NCBI GenBank assembly: GCA_004835665.1
Contig: RBKR01000026.1
Span: 372,001 to 436,000 of the forward strand
DNA: 64,000 nucleotides
Direction: 5' to 3'
Source: Phoma sp. XZ068
Lineage: Eukaryota > Ascomycota > Dothideomycetes > Pleosporales > Didymellaceae
Shown here: piece after piece, positions 1 through 10,610 of the stretch
Layout of the letters: every line of letters starts with the position of its first letter
Position numbering within the stretch: the first letter of the stretch is position 1
Translations under genes and position numbers: made by a program
The notes under the pieces: generated by a model
Database searches by the model: none
Told to the model about the DNA's origin: nothing
The model's input: only the letters and a program-made list of their open reading frames with translations

Positions 1-306
1 TTTTGCCTAAGAAGCTTGTTTCGCCCAACTGTAGCCCGTGCAAGTTGGCTGACCAGCGCCGACATTCTCCAGTGCGATGGGCAGTGGTGCGGACATCATG
101 TCGTAGAAGACTTGACTATTTCTCGGTTCTAAGGAGCAGTTGAATTACTTTTGCGAAAATTTCAGTACAAAGATAAGCTTACGGGATACATTTGCTGATG
201 CAAAATCGTAATCTAGGATTTATGCAGGACCCCAAACTACCTATAAGACAAGACCTAAGAATTGGCCTTCTTTGCTTGCAACCCTTCCTGTGGCTTCGGA
301 GACAAT
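1..306. other. Gene-free left edge
   Basis: No convincing coding region is seen. The stretch lies downstream of the hydrolase stop codon and probably holds its 3' untranslated region plus intergenic DNA. A gene cut by the window edge cannot be excluded. Confidence 0.5.
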
Positions 307-1278
307 TCACATAATCCACTCCTTCTCAAGCCACTGTAGCTGCTCTGCAAGCCATGGCTCGTCTTCCTCAGCCATCTCTATCTCAAACCCGTGCTCCTCG
401 CCTTCTCGTACCACCAAATGGACTCCATTTCTGATAGTGGGCCCCATCAATTCCTTGATCCTTTGTACAAAATCCTCACAGTCTTGAAGGTTGACATCCA
501 TATCGCGATCTCCATGCAAGATCAGACTTGGAGGAAAGCTCTTCCGTTCGTGCAATCTCTCGGTCGGATGTAATCCCTTTGCCGTGCCAAACGCTAGATC
601 CCAACGATGCTGATTGGCTGAAAACGCACCACAGAGAGCTTCTCTACCAGGGGGCCTCGAACTGTATACAACACTGCCATCTGCGACCTGTGCAAGGTGC
701 TCATCGATTACCTCTTCACTGAGTGCCGGCCTGCCCCGCTCTCTCAACCACTCCTTACTTTTGCACCATTTCTTAACCATTGGGTATAGCAACAGCAGTG
801 CCTTGATCCGACCCTCAGGTAGTTCAAACACAGAGTGCAGTGCGCACCAACCACCCGAACTGTCCCCACTGACGAGCAACTTGTTAAGATCGATATCAAC
901 ACCGGGTTGCACGCCTCGCAAAAAGTTCACAAGATGCTGATCGACCCATGTCCAGAAGTCCCTGATATCCTCGAGGATGTCAGAACCTGAGTGCTCAGGT
1001 ACAAAGCGGTAGTTTGGCAGCACCATGACGGAGGATGTGCGGTGGGTGAAAGAGACGAGGTAATTAGAAAACCAGTCTTCGAATAAGGCATCGCCCGTGA
1101 TTAGACCGCCGCCATGGAACTTGACGTGCAGCGGGTGCTTGCCGGGTCGTACGTTCTTAGGAATCAATATGCCTACGGAGATGTCTGAGTTGCCGATGCG
1201 CTTGTAGGATGTTCGGTGAATATGGAAACTAGAGAAGCGGGTTGCTGCAGTGGTGTGGGTGATGTCATTTTCCGCCAT
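307..1278 (-). CDS. Alpha/beta hydrolase (HSL-type esterase)
   Basis: Single-exon protein of 323 aa that probably hydrolyses small carboxylic esters; the substrate is unknown. Seen in the sequence: the oxyanion-hole motif HGGG at residues 55-58, the nucleophile elbow GDSSGG with Ser about 140, an Asp in HGDRD near 257-259, and the catalytic His in EHGFE at about 296. This order matches the hormone-sensitive-lipase (alpha/beta hydrolase fold 3) family. No signal peptide or membrane segment is visible, so it is probably cytosolic. The start is the ATG at 1278. An upstream in-frame extension begins at a non-ATG codon. About 0.9 kb separates it from the next gene, so no co-regulation is implied. 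Confidence 0.85.
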   Translation of the reverse strand: MAENDITHTTAATRFSSFHIHRTSYKRIGNSDISVGILIPKNVRPGKHPLHVKFHGGGLITGDALFEDWFSNYLVSFTHRTSSVMVLPNYRFVPEHSGSDILEDIRDFWTWVDQHLVNFLRGVQPGVDIDLNKLLVSGDSSGGWCALHSVFELPEGRIKALLLLYPMVKKWCKSKEWLRERGRPALSEEVIDEHLAQVADGSVVYSSRPPGREALCGAFSANQHRWDLAFGTAKGLHPTERLHERKSFPPSLILHGDRDMDVNLQDCEDFVQRIKELMGPTIRNGVHLVVREGEEHGFEIEMAEEDEPWLAEQLQWLEKEWIM

Positions 1279-2220
1279 TTTGTGCGTTGCTGAGCTTTTG
1301 TGTGTGTGAGCCAAGTAGGAAGGGTTCAACGATGATATCTTCGAGGAAGTGGAGTTGCAATGGGGATTTAGTCCAGATTATGTATTGAGTACCTATGACC
1401 CTGAGGTTCAATGCAGGTAGACTTTGGGAGTCATATTCAGACACGTCAGCAACTTGAGCACTTGCCCTCAAGCCAAACCTGGAATGTCGTGATGCGCAAC
1501 TAAAACCGGGGTCGAGAAGATTGGGTGTTTCCTACCTGCTGAAGAAGGAGATTTGGGACGTGCGTTGTACGGTCTGCTTACGCACTAAAATTCAGGCGTT
1601 CGACACAACCCAATCGTCAACGCTTGTGTTTGTCAGCCGCTGTTGGTGAGCATACTTAAGCGAACGCTGTGTGGCGTTTGACCGTTTGAACCAATAATGT
1701 GAATGTTAAGAACACAGAGCTTGCTAGCTATCTTGTTACCACAAAATCAGGGGGGTGACCTGTCAATGAGAAATTCGACATGATGTCAATGCCAAACCTA
1801 GGCACTACTCTGAAGCACTGACCAATACGTTCAGGTTTGTCTAGCATGACACAATTCGAGCTACAAAGCAGAGGGGTTGGCACATGTAGCCCTAAGGCTC
1901 AAGTCATTCTGTGCAATAGACGCGAGATACGCATGTCGGTTGAAATGGAGCAACTCAAACTCAGTTTGCCGTGGAGTAGCGCTGCGACACATAAAAGGTG
2001 GGACAGAGTGGACAGAGTGTGTCAGGGAGTTACTAACAAAAGTCTATTTTCGTCTAGGGCAGAGACTTTCATATAGCAGGACAGGTCACATCCGAGAGCC
2101 ACCAATCTAAGGCTTGAAAGTACGGACAGGAGGTTCCTCCGTACTCCACGATGGCTATTTCTGGTAGAACAACTGCACAGTTATATCCGGCTTTTTGAAG
2201 GTTGAGATTTGAATTCTTGC
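1279..2220. other. Intergenic, promoter of the hydrolase
   Basis: About 940 bases without a supportable gene. It holds the upstream region of the hydrolase and the downstream region of the aldo-keto reductase. Short open frames here have no recognisable protein features. Confidence 0.5.
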
Positions 2221-3295
2221 TTATGCGAAAAGGTGTAGCGGATAATCCTTCAAGTAGAAACCAGGGTCATTGAACCTCAATCCTTGGTCGAGCGCCAGTA
2301 TTGAATCAATTTCCTCGCTGGACAGGTCAAAGCTCGTGACATCCAAATTCTGTGCAAGGCGGCCTTTGTTGTTTGACTTTGGAATAACAGCAATGTTTCT
2401 ACGCCCACATTAGCCCAGTCGATCCCGTGAGTTGTCGAAGCTTACCTCTGTGTCGCAAAGCGGAGAAGGACTTGTGAGGGCGTCTTTCCATGCTTCGAAG
2501 CAATGTTCCTAATAACATCCGAATCGAAAAGCGAAGGTAACCCTTCGGCACGCTCGCGAAATGCTGGGGGCAACTCCAGGAATGACTGTGGGCCAAATGA
2601 CGAGTATGCTGTGACAACGATGCCATGTGTTTGAGCCAGGTTAACGAGACCTGGTTGTGTAAGATATGGGTGGTGTTCGATCTGGAGAGAGGAAACTGGA
2701 TGTCTGTTGTATGTGAAAAGGTCGTAGAGCGACTGGCCCTGGAAGTTCGAGATGCCAATGGATCGAGCGATGCCTTGATCAACGGCGGCTTCAAGTGACT
2801 CCCAGGTCTCGCGATTCGAGACCTTAGCGGGCTTGACAGTCTTGCCTTTCCGACGTCAGCATGGAGAAATGTACGACTATTCGAACACTTACCGTCTGCC
2901 AACCACCACCCCGGGTATCGTTTCACTTCTGGGTCAACATATTCGAGCGCCGATGGGAAATGGATCAAGAGCAGATCAATGTACCCAAGGCCCCACGATT
3001 GGTTCTGCGCCTTGATCATCGGTAATGCATGCTCCTTAGCATGGTAATTGTTCCAGAGCTTGGTGGTGATGAAGATGTCCTCGCGCTTGACAAGACCTTC
3101 ACTGATGGCTCGTTTAATGCCTTCTCCAGCTTCCTTCTCATTCTGGTAATCGTATGCTCCATCGAACAATCTGTAACCTTCTTTGATGGCATTATAGACT
3201 GTATCTGCTGCGCTCTCCTTTGGTACTTTCCAAAGACCAAATCCCACGAGTGGCATTTGATACCCAGAGGCAAGTTTAACTGTATCCCTAGACAT
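2221..3295 (-). CDS. Aldo-keto reductase, xylose-reductase type
   Basis: Predicted NAD(P)H-dependent reductase of pentoses to pentitols, 326 aa. Exons 3295-2893, 2845-2446 and 2398-2221; both introns are 47 bp with GTAAG donors. Visible family features: catalytic tetrad Asp45 and Tyr50 (FDGAYDY), Lys79 (ITTKLWN) and His112 (LIHFP); the pentose-reductase loop YPGWWLADG; a C-terminal IPKS cofactor motif followed by LRFND, typical of fungal xylose reductases. It is transcribed divergently from a Zn2Cys6 regulator 312 bp away and lies near a polyol dehydrogenase, a transketolase and a sugar transporter, which supports pentose catabolism. L-arabinose, glycerol or other aldehydes are also possible substrates. 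Confidence 0.88.
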
Positions 3296-3607
3296 GGTGT
3301 TGTGTGGAAGTATGCCGAATGATGGCAGTTGAATAAATCAAGAATCGTTTTGTATGTTGTATGTCTGAACAAGCTAACATTTAAAAAGGTCCTCATGCTC
3401 TCCAAACAATTTGAGGAAACATGGAAACAAGGCTTCCGAATCAGGACTTCATAAGCACTGCCGAAGTTGTGCCTAAACCCACTTGCGGGGCCCGCTCCCG
3501 ACGCAACTTGAAGCGCCGGGTGCGTAGATTTACCGAGGATAGAACTCCGATAAACGCTCTCCAGAGCCCACTCGAGCAGCTGTTCAGCAGCAACGCACCG
3601 AAAGCCG
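3296..3607. promoter_or_regulatory. Divergent promoter, reductase / regulator
   Basis: This 312-bp spacer separates the start codons of the xylose-reductase-like gene (minus) and the Zn2Cys6 regulator (plus), so it must carry both promoters. An AT-rich TTTAAA stretch lies near 3378-3384, about 85 bp upstream of the reductase start. I did not find a clear GGCTAA (XlnR-type) box. Shared regulation is an inference from the arrangement. Confidence 0.5.
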
Positions 3608-5814
3608 ATGGAAGGCTCAGCGTCGGCCTCTGCCGAAGGTGCCGAGAGCTCTGCCAATGCGCGCCCGAAGAGATCCCGGTTAGGGTGCCTGACGTGCCGG
3701 AACCGTCGACGAAAGTGTAAGAGCTTACCATTAATGTTCGACGAGACCGATTATAACACCAGGCAGGCGACGAAGGAAAGCCGATCTGTCAGAATTGCAT
3801 ATCGAAAGGATTCGAGTGCCGGTATGCAGCCGCATTCCAGATACTTGGAAAACACAACTTCACGCCAGAAGTCAAGACTGGCGTAAAGTACGCCAACGTT
3901 CGCGTAAGTATGCTTCTGGAATTCATCACATCTCTCTGTGGTATTCACAGTTAGGAGTCTGCTTAGCACACTTCTGTGTGAGACAAATTGATTTGATGGC
4001 TTTGCATACTAGCATGCAAGTTCGACAATTTCTCTGTTGTGACAGGGGTGTAAACATGGCGCCGACCTCACTCGCACCCTTGCCATTCTTGGTATGTACT
4101 GACACTGACAGTTTGCTGGAGAAGATGGCGAAGAGCCTGTGTCGGAATCCGTTACTCAGCCAGTAACGGCAGCTGAGAGCCTCCGAGGCGGTCGCGCCTC
4201 TGCCCAAGCACAATCTATCAGCCTTCCAAACAGACAAGCAGCAACGGCTTTAGCCGACACCGACCCTCAGAGCTACCCGGACCACACACCGTCGCCAAAC
4301 AGTTACGAATTTGCGTTGCATGGTTTGTTGGCCCTTGGCTCCGCCTCTGGCACAACTCAAGGGGCGGAATATCTTCCAAACCATGTTGGTGGGGAGGAAC
4401 AGTCGGTTTCGACAATCGACTTTGCCAAGGACGACAACCTGAATCCAACTTTCGATGGCGGCAATATACAGCGGCATCTTGAAGTGCATCGAGTGGAGGC
4501 TGTGCCACAGTCAACATCGAGGCTTGTCACAGAATGCAATAACACTCCTGGTCCATCTCCGGTGTTCCACAATTTGGAAATTTCAGAAGACTTGCAGCGG
4601 CGTCAAGAAGTTCCAAATTCGAATGCTGCGATTCCAGCTGACGGCCCTTCTGCGCATGTGGTAGCGGCGAGTCGTAGCCTTGAGCTTTTGAAGTTTTACA
4701 GGTACAACATAGCACCATGGCTGGACATCTGTGATACAGATCAACACTTTGGTGTGGCATTGCTAGTGGAGTCCACCCGATTGCCTAATTTGCGTGCTGG
4801 AGTCTTACGATTGGCTGCAGCTTCCTCAAGTATGGCATGGGTAGTGGGGGAACACAGCAAAAGCACGTCAGGCGAAGGCATGAACGATACCGTTGCGCCA
4901 GATGCAAATTTGGAGACAGTCGTGGATGTACTGGATAATCTTGCAGATATGATACCCAATCTTGGCACATCCTGGCTGAGAGGCGATACACGGGAAGGCA
5001 GGACATACCATCTGGAAAGACTGTTACCTGAGCTGGGATCGTCTAGTCTCAATACTTGCGCATATTGGTTATTGGTGAGGCTAGGTAAGTCGGACCTTCC
5101 TGAAGCGCACATGTTCTGTACGCTGATATTCGAACAGAGTTGAGTCGGGCTCTGATGGCTGGTAATAGCCGCATTCCCCTTCCTTTCTTGACTGGGCAAC
5201 AAGGGGAAACTGGAGCCAACGACTCAATCGCGCGATATGCGTATAATTCCATTGCTCTCTGTGTGGACTCAGCGATGTTTGCGCAGGGTGACGATGATCG
5301 GTGGCTTCAGCATCGTTATGGGCTGAACCGGGTGGAAGTGTGGACGGCGTTGGTCCAATCCTTCGCCCATTGGTACATGCACCGATCGCAAGAGTTCCAA
5401 CCGATCATTGAACTATACCCCAAAGATGGCGTTCTCGCCGATGATGACTATCCGACCATCGTATTTACCAGTGGTGCTGCGCTTCTGGCAAACCAGCTTT
5501 ACCACACAGGGATGCTTCTGCTGCTGCAGAACAAACCTCGATTTGTGGACAAGCCGAGCCAGAACTCGCCATCAATGTCAACGCTATGGCATGCGCACCG
5601 CATCTGTGGCATCGCAATCCAAAACGATAGAACGGGCTGGTGGGACCCTTCTCTTGTGGCATCCTTCATCGTCGCAGCTCGTACAGCAACACATGCGAGT
5701 CAACATGACACTATAGTTGGTACGCTCGAGTCTGTTCAGCGATTGACCGGATGGGCCATCACCCCATTCGTTGATCAGCTAAGATCTGAGTGGCAACTAG
5801 CAGATGGCTGGTGA
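3608..5814 (+). CDS. Zn2Cys6 transcription factor, Fungal_trans_2 type
   Basis: Nuclear DNA-binding regulator, about 631 aa in the model 3608-3716, 3767-3903, 4112-5084, 5138-5814. The zinc cluster near residues 27-54 is assembled across the first intron and has the spacing CX2CX6CX6CX2CX6C (CLTC, KC, ICQNC, FEC). The C-terminal half holds motifs shared with the convergent neighbour: APWLD, ANQLYHT, HRICGI and LTGWAI. The second intron (3904-4111, 208 bp) is unusually long and could hide a small extra exon near 4046-4091. Divergent orientation from the xylose-reductase-like gene makes it the likely controller of the cluster. Confidence 0.82.
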
Positions 5815-5921
5815 GGAGTCGTTACTGTTGTATTATCTCATGGCAGCTGGGTGAACATAGCCGATGGAGCAGGTTTCAGCATCTCTCGCCCGAGGAAAGC
5901 ATACTTGGCAATCACTACAGG

Positions 5922-7558
5922 TCATATCTCGCCGCGAACCTTGTAGCCCCAAGTACTCTCCAAGTCACGGATGCGCCAGGTTGCAGTCCAGCCAGTGAGG
6001 ACTTCGATATGTCGAATGGTTTTGACAATAAGGGCTTGTTCGGACGAGTGACTCAACAGCCGTCCAGCAATCCAGAGCGGCTGTATAGCATTGTTTAGAC
6101 AGCCCTCATGTGGATTTGCCAGACTTATTCCACATATGCGTTTTACGTGCCACATGATGGATGTGGTGGGCGTGTGGGGCAGGGCTGTCTTCAGTTTGGG
6201 ATTGCTGTTGAGGAGCAAAACGCAAGAGGTGTGGTAGAGCTGGTTGGATGATATTGCAGCCCAATGGGCAAAGAATATGTGCGGGAATGGCGTCGTATTG
6301 GTACTTTCGACCGCATGCATCTCTGTTGGACGATGCAACGACCAGCTGGCGAGCTGATTCCACAGACGGAAGGAACGTGTTTGGAATTGTTGCGCATCGC
6401 ATCCATTTTCAGCACCCAGCTCAGTGTACTTGTTGCGGTCGGAGATGAGTTCGCATGTCTTAGCGCAGAGGTAGACGGCATGGTTGGCGTACATGTCGGC
6501 GACCGTTGAGTCTCGAAAAAGAGCTTCAGCGTCATCTTCCGTAACGCCGTGCGGTAGCCATTCCGAAGGTTTCAGTAGTGTGCTTTCTGTGCCATCAGAT
6601 ATAAGGGCTCCACATACATCTGTTTGAGTCAGGCGAGCAACCCTTGAGCAAGTAGTGAAGGTACCGCTTACCCATGCGTGCGTAGCACCAAAAAACAGCC
6701 TGAAGGACATCGCCGCTGAACCCATTGACGCCGAAAGCCTCAAAAACAGCTGCGCATCCCTCAAGATGGTGGCGCCAATCCTGAGCACTAGCTGAGAACA
6801 TTTCGAGGCAGCACAAGATAACACAAGCTGCAATCACATGAACGTCCCGCGCTTGCAGCAAAGGTGTCAACAGCCGAATAGCTTCCTGGTAAAGCTCGAG
6901 GCTATCAAATGATGACTGAATCTTGTCCTTGCGTTCGAGCTGACGAGCTCCGATCGCAAGGATAGCGTAAAGTAGAGGAGGCGATTCTCTTGCAAGAACG
7001 GGCAACTGGACGCCAAACGCTCGCTGGCTGTCAAACATATCGAGCTAAAACCCGATCAGCTGAGTGAATTTGAGTAATGTTACAATCTAAAGAAGTAGGC
7101 AAATCAAGCGCTACCAAATGGGTGGTGTGGCACCACGTGTGTTGGCTCGACAGCGTAAAGATATGACTCACCCAAGGAGCTACTTGTGACATGTAGTTTT
7201 TGAAGTATTGAATCCGCTTTCCATTAGCCAAGACAAGTTTGATGTTGATAGTTCCAGCTGAATTGTCACCCTCTACAGGAGTCCCTGCCCTGGTGGGTGC
7301 GGCTGATCGCGCAGTGGTGAACATGAGTGAACGTAGTGCTTCCTGCGAGGCCAAATAATCCGGATCATGGGCGAACTCATCGAAAGGCCAGCTTGATGCA
7401 GTGACAGGTGACAGGAATGGATCCATGTTCTCAAAACCATACCCGGTGCCTGCCTCCATCTCGCCGGGTGTATTGCCATTGTTGCTGACATAGTGGGCGC
7501 CCACTGTTGAGACATCCTCCCCGAGTCTGCGTCGTTTGTTTGTCAACTCGTCAGACAT
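5922..7558 (-). CDS. Fungal_trans_2 regulator lacking a zinc cluster
   Basis: Predicted 485-aa protein; exons 7558-7172, 7044-6672 and 6619-5922. The body is clearly homologous to the convergent Zn2Cys6 factor: both contain APWLD, an NQLYHT stretch, a W-H-RICGI block and an LTGW block near the end. The first exon (129 codons) contains no cysteine, and only 254 bp separates its ATG from the next gene, so a zinc cluster is not hidden upstream. A basic KRRR patch at residues 8-11 could be a nuclear signal. It may regulate through partner proteins, or bind DNA by another route. Tail-to-tail with its paralogue, 107 bp between stops. Confidence 0.8.
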
Positions 7559-7589
7559 CTGTTGTGAAATTGTTGACCATTGATATCAT
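7551..7589 (-). promoter_or_regulatory. Upstream ORF overlapping a start codon
   Basis: A 12-codon upstream reading frame begins at the ATG at 7589 and ends at a TGA at 7553-7551. It therefore runs over the main start codon (7558) of the zinc-cluster-less regulator in a different frame. If the transcript begins upstream of 7589, scanning ribosomes would tend to bypass the main start, which would lower its translation. The transcript start is not known from the sequence. Confidence 0.35.
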
Positions 7590-7812
7590 CCCGGCTCGGC
7601 TCTTCGGGTGCAGAGGAGACGGAGAGGAAAGAGCAGGGGTAGGCTGAAGGCTTAAGAGGTAGGCACGACTAGCCGATCACGTGCTGGTGCTAGTGGCCGA
7701 ATGGCTCCCTTTCAAGACACGGATCATTCGCATCAACTTTTCATCAGAAACTCTCTGTTATTACTAATAAAAGCTACAAGTCCTCGAATTGGACGCTGAA
7801 AAGAGTTTACGC

Positions 7813-10144
7813 TTACAGATCGACAAATTCACCACGCAGCAACGGGTCATCACGAACCTGCTGCAGGTAGCTTTCTACCTTCTTCACCAACGCCGGCGTG
7901 TCAAAGCCAAAGTACTTATACGCTGCCTTGCCTGGTAGACTGTGTCCAAAGCGCTTCACGCAAGCTGCGGCATCGGCATATCTCTCCCAACCATTTGGCG
8001 CGTAAGGCTCGATAACGATGGCTGGAATGCCACGATGTCTGCGCAGTGTATCTCGCTTGTACTGGACAGGCTGTGCATCGAACAGACGCTGGCACGGGAA
8101 ACTGACGACTCGAGCTTTGATGCCCTTTGTGTTCAGCTCCTTCGCTGTGTCGAGCGCATGACACAGCTCAGCGCCGACACCAATCAGTGTTACATCGGCA
8201 TCCTCAACTTCCTCGATTACGTAGCCACCTTTTCCTACCAAACTGCGCCTGGTCTGCGACAGTTGGGGCAGCGTATGTCTTGATGTTGAGATGATGGTTG
8301 GTGTGTTCTTGGCCTCAATGGCTGTGATCCAGGCGCCAGCTGTCTCTTCGCTGTCCGCTGGTCGAATATACAAGAGGTTTGGCATCGCCCGGTAAAGATT
8401 GGCCAGCTCAATAGGTTGGTGGGTTGGGCCATCCTCACCCATACCGATCGAGTCGTGTGTAGCGGCGTGAATGACCTGTAGGTGTTGAAGTGCTCCCATG
8501 CGAACCGCCGGTGCAGCATACAGATAGAACATGAAGAAAGACGATGTTGTGGGGATGAACGTGTTGGGAGCAAAGGCAGCCAATCCGTTGGAGATGGCGC
8601 ACATAGCATGCTCACGCACACCATAATGGATGTAGCGGCCGCTGTAGTTGCCGGTGATACCGCAAGTTGTCTTCAAATCGGGCTGGCTCTTGTTAGCCTA
8701 CATTAAGAGTGTCCACGAGGTGCAGAAGCTTACATGTTGGAAGTCCACTTTGTCCTTCCAGATCATATTGACTGAAGGAGATAGATCAGCAGTACCGACC
8801 ATGAAGTTCTTGACCTTTTGCGCAATGGGATTGAACACTAGACCAGATGACTTCCTTGTGGCTGTAGGCTGGTCGGGGAACGAGCTGGGAATGAGGTCCT
8901 TCCAGTCCTCAGGAAGACGGCCCCCTACTCGACTGCGGAACTCAGCACCAAGTTCCGGGTACTTCGTTTCGTACTCTTGCACGTATTTGACCCAAGCCTG
9001 GACCAGCTCCTCGCCTCTTGAGGGGATGTCTGCAAAAAATTCACGGACGGTGTTGCTGATGACGAAGTGCTCCTCAGGGTTGAAGCCGTATAACGTTTTC
9101 ATGTTGGCGACATCAGCAGCTCCAAAAGCAGCTCCATGGGCAACTGCATCACCGGCTACGGCGCTGCCGAGGCCAATGACTGTGCGGACGTTGATGAATG
9201 TTGGCTTGTCGGTGGAACGTCGTGCTTTGTTGAGCGCACCCACGATACCCTCGATGTCGAAACAACCATCCTCGATGTCGATTACATCCCACCCGCATGC
9301 ACGCATCTTTGTGTTGACATCTTCGGTATTGGTAAGGTCAACGCTGCCGTCGCAGGTGATCTGGTTATTATCGTAGATGATAGTAAGGTTGTTCAGTTTG
9401 AGGTGGCCTGCAAAAGAGATGGCCTCCAATGCTACACCCTCCTGCAGGCACGCGTCGCCAATCATACACCATGTGTGGTTGGATACTACGTCGAAGCTTG
9501 GCTTGTTGTATGTCGCCTGCAAGTTCTTGGTCGCAATTGCCAGACCAACAGCATTTGCGACTCCCTGTCCAAGAGGACCTGTTGTCACCTCAATGCCCTC
9601 ATGCTCAATCTCCGGGTGGCCAGGGCAAAGCGCATCGACACGGTCGGAGTGGTAAGACTTCAGCTGATCAAGAGTCATAGCCTTGTAGCCTGTGAGATGG
9701 AGGAATGTGTACTGGAACAAGCAAGTGTGGCCTGTCTTTGGTCAGAGCGGTCAGGAGAATAGATTTGAACAGGAACACTTACCGTTGGACAGTACGAAAC
9801 GGTCGCGATTGAAGTAATTCGGTGTATGCGGCGCATAGTGCATGACATACTTCCAAAGTGCTACTCCTATCGCAGCCATGCCAATCGCACCTCTGTTTGT
9901 AGGTCAGAATTCTGTCTTGCGAAAAAGAAATCAGGCATGAGACTGACCCTGGGTGTCCGCCATTGAACTGCTGGCACAGATCCGCAATCAGCAGCCTGAA
10001 GGACTTCAAAACATGGTCTTGTTCCTCTGAAAGCTTCCGCACTGCCGCATGCTCGAGTCTCTCTTCCTCCTTCAATCCTTCCACGACATTCCTACCGTAA
10101 TTTGTCGCGCCGTTTGCTTGCGTGGTGCCTTGTGCGATATGCAT
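7813..10144 (-). CDS. Dihydroxyacetone-synthase-like transketolase
   Basis: Thiamine-diphosphate transketolase family, 726 aa. Exons 10144-9948, 9892-9783, 9731-8734 and 8688-7813. Visible features: substrate/TPP motifs GGHPG and LSNGH in the N-terminal domain, TPP-binding GDACLQEG followed by IIYDNNQI, the pyrimidine-domain block YGVREHAMCAISNGLAA, and THDSIGMGEDGPTHQP. The wording GDACLQEG and FFMFYLYAAP resembles, as I recall it, yeast dihydroxyacetone synthase (formaldehyde + xylulose 5-phosphate) more than ordinary transketolase. It ends GEFVDL, without a peroxisomal SKL-type tail, so it is probably cytosolic. The first ATG in frame is 10144. It shares a 466-bp divergent promoter with the polyol dehydrogenase. 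Confidence 0.87.
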
Positions 10145-10610
10145 GATTATCGAGACCGTGGTTGGTACGAGAGGTTGTGAGAAGGACAGTCTTTTCAAGC
10201 AGTCTGCGACAAACCTTCAGCAGCACTCTGATGATCGTTCCTACGACAAATGAGGCGGGTTTCCCAACTGAGGAATCCGAGGCAGCTCCCATTTGAGCAA
10301 CTTGATGGGATTCGGATTCCCGCAGATTCCAATTGGTCGGTTGGCCAGATCGATGGCTCAAAACAGAAATCGGGGGCACCAGCTTCCCTTCTAGGCAAAT
10401 ATAGCCTCCAGGAACCTAGATAACCCCACCAAACGCTAGGTCCCCGCCATCCGCCACAACGTTTTCGGCTATACGATGGTGCCCTTCAAGGCGCGCGAAT
10501 GCAGTCTCCCGTCGCGTTGAACATGCAGTCTCCACATAACTTTGCTGCCGTGGGAAATTTACTTCCCTCATATACATCGCGCAGAAGCCCAGACTTGCCC
10601 AGTGGACATC
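10145..10610. promoter_or_regulatory. Divergent promoter, transketolase / polyol dehydrogenase
   Basis: This 466-bp region lies between the start codons of two oppositely transcribed metabolic genes. It contains two closely spaced candidate carbon-catabolite-repressor sites, annotated separately. No other gene is supportable here. Confidence 0.55.
10424..10447. promoter_or_regulatory. Paired CreA/Mig1-type sites (SYGGRG)
   Basis: CCCCAC at 10424-10429 and CCCCGC at 10442-10447 read on the minus strand as GTGGGG and GCGGGG. Both fit the fungal carbon-catabolite-repressor consensus SYGGRG. The two lie in the same orientation, 18 bp apart. Single matches are frequent by chance; the pair in a sugar-catabolic divergent promoter is what makes it notable. 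Confidence 0.35.

Noticed and set aside
8648..9376. 242-codon open frame on the plus strand
   Set aside because: It lies antisense inside exons 3 and 4 of the transketolase gene, crosses that gene's intron and has no protein features; it is a shadow of a highly biased coding strand.
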